Of a stretch of DNA of 64,000 bases, positions 44,844-54,100 are shown piece after piece (position 1 is the first letter of the stretch; each line of letters begins with the position of its first letter). Made by a program: the position numbers and the translations under genes. Below the pieces are notes generated by a model that was not told the origin of the DNA, did not search any database, and worked only from the letters and a program-made list of their open reading frames with translations. This DNA is from Chryseotalea sanaruensis (lineage in GTDB: Bacteria > Bacteroidota > Bacteroidia > Cytophagales > Cyclobacteriaceae): positions 304,597-368,596 of the forward strand of contig NZ_BHXQ01000006.1 in the NCBI RefSeq assembly GCF_003990915.1, written 5' to 3'.

Positions 44844-46736
44844 CTAATACAGTATTCTGAACTTGATGGTGTTCTCAATCGCTCTAAGCTCTTTAACAAC
44901 ATCTTTATTATACTCTTTGTTGATGTCAGTGATAACATAACCAATTTGCTCATTGGTTTTTAAATATTGTCCAACAATATTAATCTCATGTTGGGCCAAT
45001 ACTTGGTTTATCTTCGCCAAAATACCTGGTACATTGTTGTGAATATGAATTATCCTGTGCGCATTTTCTAAAATGGGCAAGGTAAGGTTGGGGAAGTTTA
45101 CACTATTGCTGGTGCTACCCGTGTTGATGTAATCCATGAATTTTGCGGGAACAAACTGTCCAATGTTTTCCTGGGCCTCCAATGTAGAACCACCAATGTG
45201 CGGTGTTAGAATGGTGTTGGGTAAACCTCTTAGCGGTGACTGAAATTCTTCTTCATTGCTCACTGGTTCATAAGGGAAAACATCAATACTGCAACCGGCA
45301 ATTTTTCCACTTTCAATATTATTTTTAAGTGCATTGATATCAACTATATGGCCACGACTCAGGTTCATGAAAATAACACCATGTTTCATCCAGCCAAATT
45401 CACGTTCTCCAATAAGATTAGCGTTACTCTCACGTCCATCGACATGCAGTGAAACAACATCTGCTTGTTCCAATACTTCTTTTAAAGATTTAAGTTTAAC
45501 GGCATTACCCAACGCGAGCTTTTCTTCCCTGTCGTAATACAACACCTTCATACCAAGCGATTCGGCCAGTACAGAAAGCTGTGCACCAATATTACCATAA
45601 CCAACTAGTCCTAGTTTTTTGCCACGTACTTCAAAACTACCTTTCGCTGATTTATCCCAAATTCCCTTATGCATCTTGGCAGACCTATCCGCGATGCCAC
45701 GAATCAATATGATCATTTCTGCAATGGCTAGTTCTACTACAGAACGTGTATTACTAAACGGAGCATTAAAAACGGCAACACCTTTTTCAGTAGCTGCTTT
45801 TAAATCAATTTGATTTGTACCTATGCAAAAAGCACCGATAGCCATTAAGCGATTGGCTTGTTCCAATACTTTAGCTGTTACTTGTGTTTTAGAACGGATG
45901 CCCAGTACAGAAACATTTTTTATACGCTCACAGAGTTCATCTTCTGTCATTGCAGCCGAATAGGTTTCAACATTAAACCCTTCTGATCGCATTAACTCAA
46001 CTGCTACTGGGTGCACATTCTCCAGCAATAAAACAGTAATTCTATTTTTAGGATAGGAGATGGCCGTGTTAAGCTTATTAAGGTATAAAAACTCATCCAG
46101 ACTTGGAGTAATGTGATCGGCTTTGCTTAGCACACGCTCACGTTCTACATTTTCAGTAAAGGCGTAAAACTTGTTGGCTAGTCCTGCAAATTTGATTTCA
46201 TAATCTGTATAGCCATCACCAATTACATATACATCTCCAGGCAGATTCAAACGCTTAAGTTGTTCTACTTTTCCATTGTTTGCTGAGAGTGGGTTCTCTT
46301 TATCAAACCCGATAACATTACCGTTGTCATCGAAGTGAAAACGATTGGCGAAAATATTTTCTGGTTTAATGCCAAACTCAGTAACTATTGGATCTATGAA
46401 AGCATGAAAACCATTAGAGATGATGTACACCTGGTCAGCATATTCCTGTAAGAACTCTCTATTCCTTTTAAAAGATTCAGACACCATACCGCGCAAAACT
46501 ATTACGAGTTGTTCTAGGTGTCTCCTGTTAGGCTGAAGTAAAGTAATGCGTTTTTCGAGCGACTCGCGAAAAGATATTGAACCATCCATTCCCTGGTTGG
46601 TTATTTCAACAATCTGTTGTTTACGTTTTTCATGATCTGAAAAATCTTTAAGAGAGATGTCTGCCAGCACATCAAAGGCTTCAACTTTGGTAAAAGTGCT
46701 ATCGAAATCGATTACGAAATACTTACTTGGCTTCAT
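44844..46736 (-). CDS. serA: Fused phosphoserine phosphatase-like / D-3-phosphoglycerate dehydrogenase
   Basis: A 630-residue two-enzyme protein of serine synthesis. Residues about 1-225 are a HAD phosphatase of the SerB type: VIDFDSTFTKVEAF with nucleophile Asp10 and acid Asp12, then YIISNGFHAF and VYVIGDGYTDYEIKFAG. Residues about 230-540 are phosphoglycerate dehydrogenase: SKTQVTAKVL, the NAD motif KLGLVGYGNIGAQLSVLA, LSRGHIVDI and LTPHIGGSTLEAQ with the catalytic His. The last about 75 residues are an ACT domain (IIHIHNNVPGILAKINQVL) expected to bind serine. Steps one and three of the three-step pathway are thus on one chain; the aminotransferase SerC is not in view. Activity of the phosphatase half is inferred. 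Confidence 0.93.
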   Translation of the reverse strand: MKPSKYFVIDFDSTFTKVEAFDVLADISLKDFSDHEKRKQQIVEITNQGMDGSISFRESLEKRITLLQPNRRHLEQLVIVLRGMVSESFKRNREFLQEYADQVYIISNGFHAFIDPIVTEFGIKPENIFANRFHFDDNGNVIGFDKENPLSANNGKVEQLKRLNLPGDVYVIGDGYTDYEIKFAGLANKFYAFTENVERERVLSKADHITPSLDEFLYLNKLNTAISYPKNRITVLLLENVHPVAVELMRSEGFNVETYSAAMTEDELCERIKNVSVLGIRSKTQVTAKVLEQANRLMAIGAFCIGTNQIDLKAATEKGVAVFNAPFSNTRSVVELAIAEMIILIRGIADRSAKMHKGIWDKSAKGSFEVRGKKLGLVGYGNIGAQLSVLAESLGMKVLYYDREEKLALGNAVKLKSLKEVLEQADVVSLHVDGRESNANLIGEREFGWMKHGVIFMNLSRGHIVDINALKNNIESGKIAGCSIDVFPYEPVSNEEEFQSPLRGLPNTILTPHIGGSTLEAQENIGQFVPAKFMDYINTGSTSNSVNFPNLTLPILENAHRIIHIHNNVPGILAKINQVLAQHEINIVGQYLKTNEQIGYVITDINKEYNKDVVKELRAIENTIKFRILY

Positions 46737-46825
46737 AGTGTGTCCAAAGCGAAAGTAAATAAACTCGCGTGGTATTAGCCAATGCTTTACACTCTTTTTA
46801 TTTGACTAATGAGTGTTAGTTGGTC

Positions 46826-46862
46826 TCACCCTTGCTTCTCCCTAGGAGAGTTAATGGAGCCT
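46826..46862. repeat. Degenerate CTCACC...CTCC/GGAG repeat, copy 1
   Basis: CTCACCCTTGCTTCTCCCTA then GGAGAG and TGGAGCC; a short hairpin TCTCC-CTA-GGAGA forms. It aligns with the better-preserved copy at 47384-47422 on the other side of the acetyltransferase gene. Confidence 0.5.
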
Positions 46863-46889
46863 TAATTAAGAGAGATTGATAGTTGATTA

Positions 46890-47336
46890 TTAGTTATTCT
46901 TAGTCAATTTATACACCATGCAAACTGCAGAAACCGGGCAGACAGTTTTAAACTCTGAAGAATTAAGAATGGCTTCGGGCACTTGCTCACGATTGATTTT
47001 ACTAAAGTTTCTACGCTCAAAGAATACCTCGGCTGTCTCTGTTAATAAATAAACCTCTATAACACCCAAAGATTTAGCCTTAGTGATCAAATCTCGTACA
47101 ACCTGATCACCTAATTTTTTACCTCTTTGTGCCTGCTCTACTGCGACAGAACGTAGCAAAGCATAGGTACCATAAAGCTCAAGTCCACCCGAAGCAACCA
47201 ATTGTTGATGATCATTTAGATATGTTAAGTAAACACTGCCTTCCAGTTTTAGATCGTGGAAAGGCAGCGCATTTTTTTGTAGAAAAGTCCGGAGATTCTC
47301 TAACGTAGTCTGATCTTCAATTATCTGCAAAATCAT
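46890..47336 (-). CDS. GNAT acetyltransferase, ArsN2-like
   Basis: A 148-residue GCN5-related acetyltransferase. I use the ATG at 47336 (MILQIIEDQTTL) in preference to an in-frame codon six residues upstream. The acetyl-CoA segment is LRSVAVEQAQRGKKLGDQVVRDLI, followed by VYLLTETAEVFFERRNFSKINREQVPEAI and a final SAVCMVYKL. The TETA.. FFERRNF and VPEAI blocks match the ArsN2 group found next to arsenic genes. ArsN proteins acetylate toxic arsenic analogues such as arsinothricin (known for ArsN1); the ArsN2 substrate is less clear. It follows arsM by 110 bp, with a hairpin repeat between. Confidence 0.82.
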   Translation of the reverse strand: MILQIIEDQTTLENLRTFLQKNALPFHDLKLEGSVYLTYLNDHQQLVASGGLELYGTYALLRSVAVEQAQRGKKLGDQVVRDLITKAKSLGVIEVYLLTETAEVFFERRNFSKINREQVPEAILNSSEFKTVCPVSAVCMVYKLTKNN

Positions 47337-47383
47337 ATTATAGTTAAGCAACACAATGTTGTTTAGTTAAGCCTTTTTTATGG

Positions 47384-47422
47384 CCTCACCTTTCGTCCTC
47401 TCCAAAGGAGAGGATGAAAATG
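47384..47422. repeat. CTCACC...CTCTCC/GGAGAG repeat, copy 2 (strong hairpin)
   Basis: TTTCGTCCTCTCC pairs with GGAGAGGATGAAA around an AAA loop, a 13-bp stem with one G-T pair. It lies between arsM and arsN2. No T-run follows on the minus strand, so it is a repeat or attenuator and not a classic terminator. Confidence 0.65.
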
Positions 47423-47446
47423 GAAGCTTTACTAAACGACTTCAAT

Positions 47447-48292
47447 TTAGCAACACCCTGAACCAGGGGCACACTTCTGTTCCAATGGTTTCTCGGCATA
47501 TACTGTTATGCTGTAAATACCAATCGCCCCTGATTTATAGTTACTAAATTCATCCTGACTTAAGTAGTTAGTGAGAATTTCATCAGGAATGGTGATTTTC
47601 TTCTCTTTCTGAATTTGTAGATTAGTAAAACCTGCATCCTTAATGGCTAGCAAATAATCTACCTCTTGAATAGCACCAGAAACACAGCCAGCATACATCT
47701 CTGCATTCTTTTTTAGGCCTTCTGGCAGTTCACCTCTCAATACAATATCAGAAATACTGAAATGGCCACCCGGTTTAAGAATGCGATGTGTTTCAGAAAA
47801 AGCAAGTTGCTTGTTAGGAACAAGGTTCATTACACAATTACTAACTACAACGTCAGCTATGTTTCCACCCAGTGGCATTTTTTCAATATCACCTTGACGA
47901 AACTCTACGTTGTTGTAACCAAGTTTGTCAGCATTAATACGTGCCTTTTCAATCATCTTCTCGGTAAAGTCTATACCAATAACTTTTCCTTTCTCGCCAA
48001 CAATTGAACGCGCTACAAAAGCATCGTTGCCTGCTCCAGATCCTAAGTCAACAACGGTATTACCTTCTTTAATATGTGCATGTTCAGTTGGTAGTCCACA
48101 TCCAAGCCCTAAGTCAGCGTCAGCCGCATAACCCTGTAGTTGTGTGTAATCATCAGCCATAATTGCGCTGTCGATTGTAGCGCAACCACACGTTGCCCCA
48201 CAGCAACTTGACGCATTAAGCTCACGATCTTGTTCAGCAATTTCACTGTACTTATCTTTTACAATTTGTTTGAGTTGTTCTGCGGTTTCCAT
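47447..48292 (-). CDS. arsM: Arsenite S-adenosylmethionine methyltransferase
   Basis: A 281-residue ArsM that methylates trivalent arsenic to volatile or less retained forms. The N-terminal segment SSCCGATCGC (Cys30, 31, 35, 37) includes metalloid-binding cysteines. The SAM-binding motif VVDLGSGAGNDAFVA is followed by GIDFTEKMIEKAR. Cys in SNCVMNLVP and in MYAGCVSGAI are the conserved arsenic-binding residues. The C-terminus CAPGSGCC adds another cysteine cluster, as in many bacterial ArsM. It starts 52 bp after arsR on the same strand, so it should be induced by arsenite. Confidence 0.94.
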   Translation of the reverse strand: METAEQLKQIVKDKYSEIAEQDRELNASSCCGATCGCATIDSAIMADDYTQLQGYAADADLGLGCGLPTEHAHIKEGNTVVDLGSGAGNDAFVARSIVGEKGKVIGIDFTEKMIEKARINADKLGYNNVEFRQGDIEKMPLGGNIADVVVSNCVMNLVPNKQLAFSETHRILKPGGHFSISDIVLRGELPEGLKKNAEMYAGCVSGAIQEVDYLLAIKDAGFTNLQIQKEKKITIPDEILTNYLSQDEFSNYKSGAIGIYSITVYAEKPLEQKCAPGSGCC

Positions 48293-48344
48293 TGGTAATT
48301 TCTTTTATATGTTATTGTGATATTGATCGATTAAAATAAAAATT

Positions 48345-48671
48345 TTAACAGCACTTATCTGGCTGGTAGCTATCAAAGAGTTGTTGCAAAACCTGTTGCG
48401 CTTTTGCCCAGGCTTTTTCATCAATACAATAGCAGACACTTGGTCCCTCTATATCTCCTTTTACCAGTCCAGCATTTTTCAACTCTTTTAAATGCTGAGA
48501 TACTGTTGATTGGGAAAGTGGAAGCTCATCTACAATGTCGCCACAAACACAAACTTTGCGCTGAGCCAGAAACTGTAAAATAGCAATGCGTGCGGGATGG
48601 CCCAAGGCCTTACTAAGGGTTGCCAGCTCATTTTGGGTTTGACTAAAAGCTTCTGTTTTTGTTAGTCCCAT
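48345..48671 (-). CDS. arsR: ArsR-family metalloregulator
   Basis: A 108-residue winged-helix repressor. The DNA-binding helix is LPLSQSTVSQHLKELKNAGLV. Candidate arsenite ligands are Cys41 and Cys43 in KVCVCGDIV, with further pairs Cys80/Cys82 and a terminal Cys107-Cys108. The C-V-C site just before the recognition helix follows the E. coli-type sensor position. It heads arsR-arsM-arsN2 and is preceded by an inverted repeat that could be its operator, then by the terminator of the upstream gene, so the operon starts here. Confidence 0.92.
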   Translation of the reverse strand: MGLTKTEAFSQTQNELATLSKALGHPARIAILQFLAQRKVCVCGDIVDELPLSQSTVSQHLKELKNAGLVKGDIEGPSVCYCIDEKAWAKAQQVLQQLFDSYQPDKCC

Positions 48672-48680
48672 TTTTTATTA

Positions 48681-48696
48681 ATCGTAATTTACCGAT
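48681..48696 (-). promoter_or_regulatory. Possible ArsR operator
   Basis: ATCG-N8-CGAT inverted repeat (ATCGTAATTTACCGAT), 10 bp upstream of the arsR ATG and inside the only space left for its promoter. The half sites are short, so this is tentative. Confidence 0.4.
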
Positions 48697-48712
48697 AAAG
48701 GTTTCATTAAAT

Positions 48713-48745
48713 AAAAAAACCATCCCTTTTGAGGATGGCTTTTTA
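48713..48745 (-). terminator. Terminator of the transketolase-subunit gene
   Basis: On the minus strand, GCCATCC pairs with GGATGGT across a short loop, followed by TTTTTTT. It separates this gene from arsR. Confidence 0.8.
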
Positions 48746-48761
48746 ATCAAGCTTTTGATTA

Positions 48762-49718
48762 TCAGTTCTTTCTCTTTAATACTTTTTCAGCCGCTGCTAC
48801 AATATTTTCTGGCCCTAAGCCATACTTTTTAAGAAGCTGGGCTGGAGTTCCGCTTTCACCAAATGAGTCATTAACCGCCACCATTTCAATAGGGCGGGGG
48901 TTAAAGCGAGCTAAAACCTGGGCAACACTGTCGCCTAAGCCGCCATTCATCTGGTGTTCTTCACAGGTAACTACGCACCTTGTTTTTTCAACCGAAGTCA
49001 GAATGGCTTCAACATCCAATGGCTTAATAGTGTGGATATTGATGATTTCTGCACTGATGCCCTTCTCAGCAAGTATAGCCTCGGCTTCAATGGCATTCCA
49101 AACCAAATGACCGCAAGCAAAAATGCTCACATCTTTACCTTCAATTAATTTATCTGCCTTACCTATTGTAAACGGACGATCAGGAGCCATGAATACAGGC
49201 CAGCTTGGTCTTCCAAAGCGCAGGTATGCCGGGCCCTGATGTTGCCCCAAAGCAATAGTAGCGGCTTTAGTTTGATTGTAGTCGCATGGAACAATTACAG
49301 TCATACCAGGCAGCATTTTCATCATTCCAATATCTTCCAGTATCTGGTGCGTTGCGCCATCCTCACCAAGGGTAAGGCCTGCGTGAGAGGCACAGATCTT
49401 TACATTTTTATTTGAATAGGCTACTGATTGACGAATTTGATCGTATACCCTGCCGGTTGAAAAGTTAGCAAAGGTCCCTGTAAAAGGAATCTTCCCGCCA
49501 ATGGTCATACCAGCTGCCATACCAATCATATTGGCTTCTGCGATACCAATTTGAAAGAAGCGTTCAGGAAACTCTTTCTTAAAAGCATCCATTTTAAGCG
49601 AGCCTGTAAGGTCAGCACAAAGCCCCACCACATTTGGATTTTGTTTACCTAACTCTAATAAACCAACTCCGAAGCCAGAGCGTGTATCTTTCTTTTCTGT
49701 AAAGCTGAATTTTGTCAT
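48762..49718 (-). CDS. Split transketolase, C-terminal subunit
   Basis: A 318-residue protein with the pyrimidine-binding and C-terminal domains of a transketolase: DTRSGFGVGLLELG, FFQIGIAEANMIGMAAGM with the glutamate that activates thiamine diphosphate, ASHAGLTLGEDGATHQ and CGHLVWNA. The N-terminal diphosphate-binding half of about 280 residues is missing from this protein and is not encoded next to it: the neighbours are arsR and a RidA-like gene. Split transketolases are known in Bacteria and Archaea, usually as adjacent genes. A partner elsewhere in the genome is therefore required for the non-oxidative pentose phosphate pathway. Confidence 0.92.
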   Translation of the reverse strand: MTKFSFTEKKDTRSGFGVGLLELGKQNPNVVGLCADLTGSLKMDAFKKEFPERFFQIGIAEANMIGMAAGMTIGGKIPFTGTFANFSTGRVYDQIRQSVAYSNKNVKICASHAGLTLGEDGATHQILEDIGMMKMLPGMTVIVPCDYNQTKAATIALGQHQGPAYLRFGRPSWPVFMAPDRPFTIGKADKLIEGKDVSIFACGHLVWNAIEAEAILAEKGISAEIINIHTIKPLDVEAILTSVEKTRCVVTCEEHQMNGGLGDSVAQVLARFNPRPIEMVAVNDSFGESGTPAQLLKKYGLGPENIVAAAEKVLKRKN

Positions 49719-49871
49719 GATGCTTTTATTTGCAACGCGAAAGTCGCAAAAAATATAACCTCACCCAAAAGGTGTTAAAATTTTGTTAATACCGTTTTAT
49801 CTGAGGGTTAAAACAAACACTAAGCGGTACTTATCGTAAAAGCCTAGTATTCGAATCCAACCAACGTCCCA

Positions 49872-50342
49872 ATGACCAACTCTATGTCGAAAACCAATAA
49901 GCGCATGCTTTTATGGTTTATCATCGCACTTATTATAGCATTAATCCCCTGGCTGGCGATAGCCCAATCCAAACCTGTTGAAAAACAGAAGTTTCATTTT
50001 AGCGAGCCGGGTGAAACTAAAGCTGGTTATATCCAAGCTGTAAAAGTTGGTAATACGCTTTATATATCAGGTGTTCCGGGTGTCGATCCTGATATGGGTA
50101 TTTCCATAAAGCAAGTTTATGATGGGCTGCAAAAAACCTTAGCACATTACGGAGCCACCTTTAAAAATGTTGTAAAAGAAAACTTGTATACCACTGATAT
50201 TGAGGCAGTAAAGAAAAACAATGAAGTTAGAAAAGCCTATTACCAAGGTGACTTCCCTGCCGCCACTTGGTTACAAATTGACAGATTATACATGCCACAG
50301 GCTAACCTGGAAGTTGATCTGATAGCAATTATAGGCGAGTAA
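49872..50342 (+). CDS. Exported or membrane-anchored RidA-family protein
   Basis: A 156-residue protein whose first 35 residues are a basic start (MSKTNKRM) and a strong hydrophobic stretch ending in LAIAQSK, a signal peptide or anchor. The rest (about 45-155) is one RidA/YjgF domain: AGYIQAVKVGNTLYISGVPG, VVKENLYTTDIEAVKKNNEVRKAY and QANLEVDLIAI. The RidA catalytic arginine is absent; the segment reads PAATWLQI. Family members are normally cytoplasmic, so this location is unusual. It could start at the ATG at 49872 or at 49884. Function unknown. Confidence 0.82.
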   Translation: MTNSMSKTNKRMLLWFIIALIIALIPWLAIAQSKPVEKQKFHFSEPGETKAGYIQAVKVGNTLYISGVPGVDPDMGISIKQVYDGLQKTLAHYGATFKNVVKENLYTTDIEAVKKNNEVRKAYYQGDFPAATWLQIDRLYMPQANLEVDLIAIIGE

Positions 50343-50386
50343 GTCTGTTGCATTTGGGTATCGAACTTTGTCAAAGCACCCTTTAA

Positions 50387-50417
50387 GTTGATTTAATCAC
50401 AGGCAATGCTATCTTTG
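50387..50417 (+). promoter_or_regulatory. Promoter of the OmpH-like gene
   Basis: GTTG (50387-50390), a 19-bp spacer, then TATCTTTG (50410-50417). The gene starts at 50438, giving a leader of about 14 nt. Confidence 0.75.
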
Positions 50418-50437
50418 CGCGCTTAAATTAACATTTC

Positions 50438-51061
50438 ATGAAGAATCTATCCCTGATCCTTAACGTTGTTTTACTGCTTGCAGTAGCCGCTTTGTATTAC
50501 TTACACTTTTCAAGTCCTAAGTCTGCTGCAGTTGGCGGAAATAGTGGTGTTTTATTGCAAGACGCTAAAATTGCCTATATCAATTCTGACAGCGTACTTA
50601 AATATTACGAATACCTGACTGTAAACAGAACAGAACTTGAATCAAAAGGCCTTCAGATGGAACAGGATTTTCGTAACAGAGCTCAAAGCCTTCAAAACGA
50701 TGTTGCTACTTACCAGCGTACTGTTAACAACATGACCTTTGGTCAGGCTAAAGCAGCAGAAGAGGAATTGACTAAAAAACAACAAAACCTTCAGTTATAC
50801 CAACAAAGCCTTTCTCAACAACTGGCTATGGAAGAAGGCAAATTGAATAAAGAGCTATATGATAGAATCACTGCATTCTTAAAAGATTATGCAAAGGAAA
50901 ATGATTTACAAATAGTGTTAAAGTATGATCCTACCAGCGATGTATTGTTTGGTGGAGAAACACTTGACATTACACAACCAGTTATTGATGGATTAAACGG
51001 TGCCTATAAAAATGAAAAAGCTGGTGTTAAAAACCCTTCTGATTCTACCAAAACAAAGTAA
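50438..51061 (+). CDS. OmpH/Skp-family periplasmic chaperone
   Basis: A 207-residue protein with an N-terminal hydrophobic segment (about 5-25), probably an anchor because no clear cleavage site follows. The mature part is AKIAYINSDSVLKYYEYL, then a long coiled coil (about 60-150, rich in Gln and Glu), then LQIVLKYDPTSDVLFGGETLDIT at the end. This order is typical of OmpH/Skp proteins, trimeric chaperones that hold outer-membrane proteins in the periplasm. It has a consensus promoter and a terminator of its own, so it is a single-gene unit. Confidence 0.88.
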   Translation: MKNLSLILNVVLLLAVAALYYLHFSSPKSAAVGGNSGVLLQDAKIAYINSDSVLKYYEYLTVNRTELESKGLQMEQDFRNRAQSLQNDVATYQRTVNNMTFGQAKAAEEELTKKQQNLQLYQQSLSQQLAMEEGKLNKELYDRITAFLKDYAKENDLQIVLKYDPTSDVLFGGETLDITQPVIDGLNGAYKNEKAGVKNPSDSTKTK

Positions 51062-51080
51062 TTCGATAGCAGAGTTTAAC

Positions 51081-51116
51081 AAAAAGACCGGTCATTATGC
51101 CGGTCTTTTTGTTTTT
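51081..51116 (+). terminator. Rho-independent terminator after the OmpH-like gene
   Basis: AAAAAGACCGG pairs perfectly with CCGGTCTTTTT around an 8-nt loop, with more T following. Confidence 0.92.
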
Positions 51117-51164
51117 AACAATAAGCTTTCATTATATTTATCATAACTAAAAAAGTATCCTATC

Positions 51165-54100
51165 GTGTTGAACTCATTTTTTGCACGAATCTGGTCAGGT
51201 AGCCAGGAATCGAAACAGGTAGGCCTCATGTTGGCCACAGGTTTCTTCATGGGTATTTTTATAGCTACCTACCAAATCACAGCCGACTCCCTTTTTCTAA
51301 GCCGCCTGGGAGATCAATTAAATAAAGCCTTTCTGATTGCCGGAGCACTGGGTATTTTAACAACAGCCGTTTACTCATTTTTCCAAAGCAGAATAAGGTA
51401 TACCACTCTGACGATTAGTGCAGTAATGCTAATTTCTGCTTTTACCGTTGGTGTATACTACTTGCTCCATGTAAGAATTGATCTGGAGGAAACCCTCATC
51501 TTTGCACTTTATTGTATGTCTGGCCCCTTAACGGCAATTCTATTGCTAAGTTATTGGGGAACCTTCGGCCGCTTATTCAATTTCAGGCAGTCAAAAAGAA
51601 TCATCGGTTGGATTGATGCAGGTCAGCTGATCGCTGCCATTTTAGCCTCTTTTGTAATTCCTTTAACCTCACCTTTTGTACCAGATACAACTAATTACTT
51701 GTTGTTATGTGCCGTAAGCATCCTAATCGTTTCCATTCTGCTCTTTATCATTTCTTCTAATTTTAAAATGGCTAAAGATGACCCGAAGGACGATAGTGAT
51801 GGGGCTGTAGAAAGCAGCGAAACTTCATTAGTCAGCATCGTTAAAGATCCTTACACACGCGTGTTGTCTGTTTTCTTGCTGGTGTCCATGTCTGTATACA
51901 TTCTGTCACAGTTTTCATTTCAACAGGTGGTACAGCAACAGTATCCTGACGAGCGGCAGCTCACGAACTTCATGGCCTTTTTCATGGGTGCGGTTTACAT
52001 TCTCAGCTTAACCATGCAGACTTTTGTTAACCATCGCATTATCAGTAATTATGGTTTAAAAGTTTCTTTATACATTCTTCCCGCAGTTATAGGTCTTTTT
52101 GCTTTTACTTCTGTAGGCACGGGTATTCTCTTTGGTAACGATGCATCACAAAGTGGCTACGTGTTCTTCTTTGTGTCGGTAGCCTTAACCCGTTTATTTA
52201 GCTGGACGCTGCGCGACTCACTTGAGAATCCTGTATTCAAGCTTTTTTTCATCCCGCTGGATGGCCGACTGCGCTTTGCTATTCAATCAAAAGTGGAGGG
52301 TACTTTTAATGAAATAGCCCGTTTTCTGGCAGGACTTTTACTCTTCGGAGTAGCCTTGCTTCCGTTTTTTAAGGTTGTCTATATCATGGGCTTCCTGCTT
52401 GTACTTACGGCCATCTACCTTGTTATTGTAAACAGATTATATCAGGGTTACAGGGGTAAAATTCATGAGAAGCTCGAGAGTGTAAATATTACACAAGAGA
52501 AACTGGAAAGAGGTTACGCGAGACTTACCTCAACGTTGGAAAATTTTTTACGTGTACCAGAATCCGCGAAAGCTGTTTTCTCTTTTAAACTTTTAGAGAA
52601 AATCAATGCAGGACAAGTTCCGGGATGGATCAACACTTTGATGCGAAACTCAGATGATGCAGCCAGACACTACGCGCAGCATCGCATGAATGAACTCAAG
52701 GGGCTTTCAGTTTCTGATAAGTACGTTATTAAAGGTGATCGGGAAGAGGGCAGTGGGAAACAAGTACTGAGCAAAGCCGATCTTCAGATGATCATTGATA
52801 ACAATGGCGAAATAACGAAGTCGCGAGTTCAAAAGTTAACAAGATCCTATGATCCTGATGATAGACAATACGCAGCTGAGCTGTTACTTCATACGGGCAA
52901 AGATGAATCAACATCATTTTTAATGGAGTTGTTAACAGACTCGGAACACAAAGTGCGTAATACCGCTATTAAAACAGCCGTGCAGCGTTACAATGCTGAA
53001 GTAATTAATGCATTGATCGAAAATCTGGGTAGCTCCACGTATAGTAACCAGGCGCTTAATGCCCTACTGTTAATTGGAGAACCTGCCTTAGTAGCACTGG
53101 ACTCTGCTTTTTACCGTAGTGGTCAGAGCACACAAATTATGTTGCGCATAATTCAAGTAATGGGAAGAATTGGTGGTGGTCGCGCACGCGATATGCTCTG
53201 GCAAAAGATCGATTATCCAAATAAGGTTATTGTATCGAAAGCATTGATTGCCTTGGGCGAATGTGGTTTTAAAGCCGGGATTTCTCAGATATCGCGTATT
53301 AAATATGCGATTGAATCTGATGTGGCCGATATACGCTGGAACCTGAGTGCCTTGCAGGAAATGGAAACCAATGGCATTTATAAAGATATAACCCAAGCCA
53401 TCCGTTGGGAAATTCAAAATGACATTGAGCATATTTATATGCTGCTCACCATGTTATACGACACACATTCTATACAGCTTGTTAAAGAGAATATCGATAG
53501 CGGCACGCCCGAAGGTATTGCTTATGCAATCGAATTGCTGGATGTATTCTTATCTGATCAATTAAAGCAAAGGGTTATTCCTGTTTTAGATGATTTGTCA
53601 GACGGTGAGCGAATAAACAGATTGGAGGATATCTATCCTCGCGTTCGCTTAGATTCTAAACTCGTTTTAAAATTCCTGATCAATAGAGATTTTACACAAA
53701 CTAACAGATGGACTAAAGCTTGCCTTATATACCAAATTGGCCTATTAAAAATTGGCGATTTTCAAATGGATTTGATAGCCCAGCTTTTTAATCCTGATGA
53801 GTTGGTAAGTGAGGTGGCTGCCTGGTCGTTATATCAGTTTAGCCCTCATAGTTACGAGGAAAATACTAAGCGTTTGGGAGTAAATAGAAAGCGTAAACTC
53901 GATCATTCAATACTACAAAAAGGTGGAAAAGAAATGCTTTTTGAACGCATACTTTTCTTGAGTAAGATTGAATTATTTCAAAACGTACCAGGAATTGTAT
54001 TATCTTATATTGCTGATATTAGTGATGAGATTGAAGTAAAAGAGGGAGAGATAATAGTGTTAGACGACCAGCAAAATGATTATTTCTACCTGGTCGTGGC

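Noticed and set aside
49845..49870. TTCGAATCC resembling a tRNA T-loop
   Set aside because: No matching acceptor, D or anticodon stems can be built around it.
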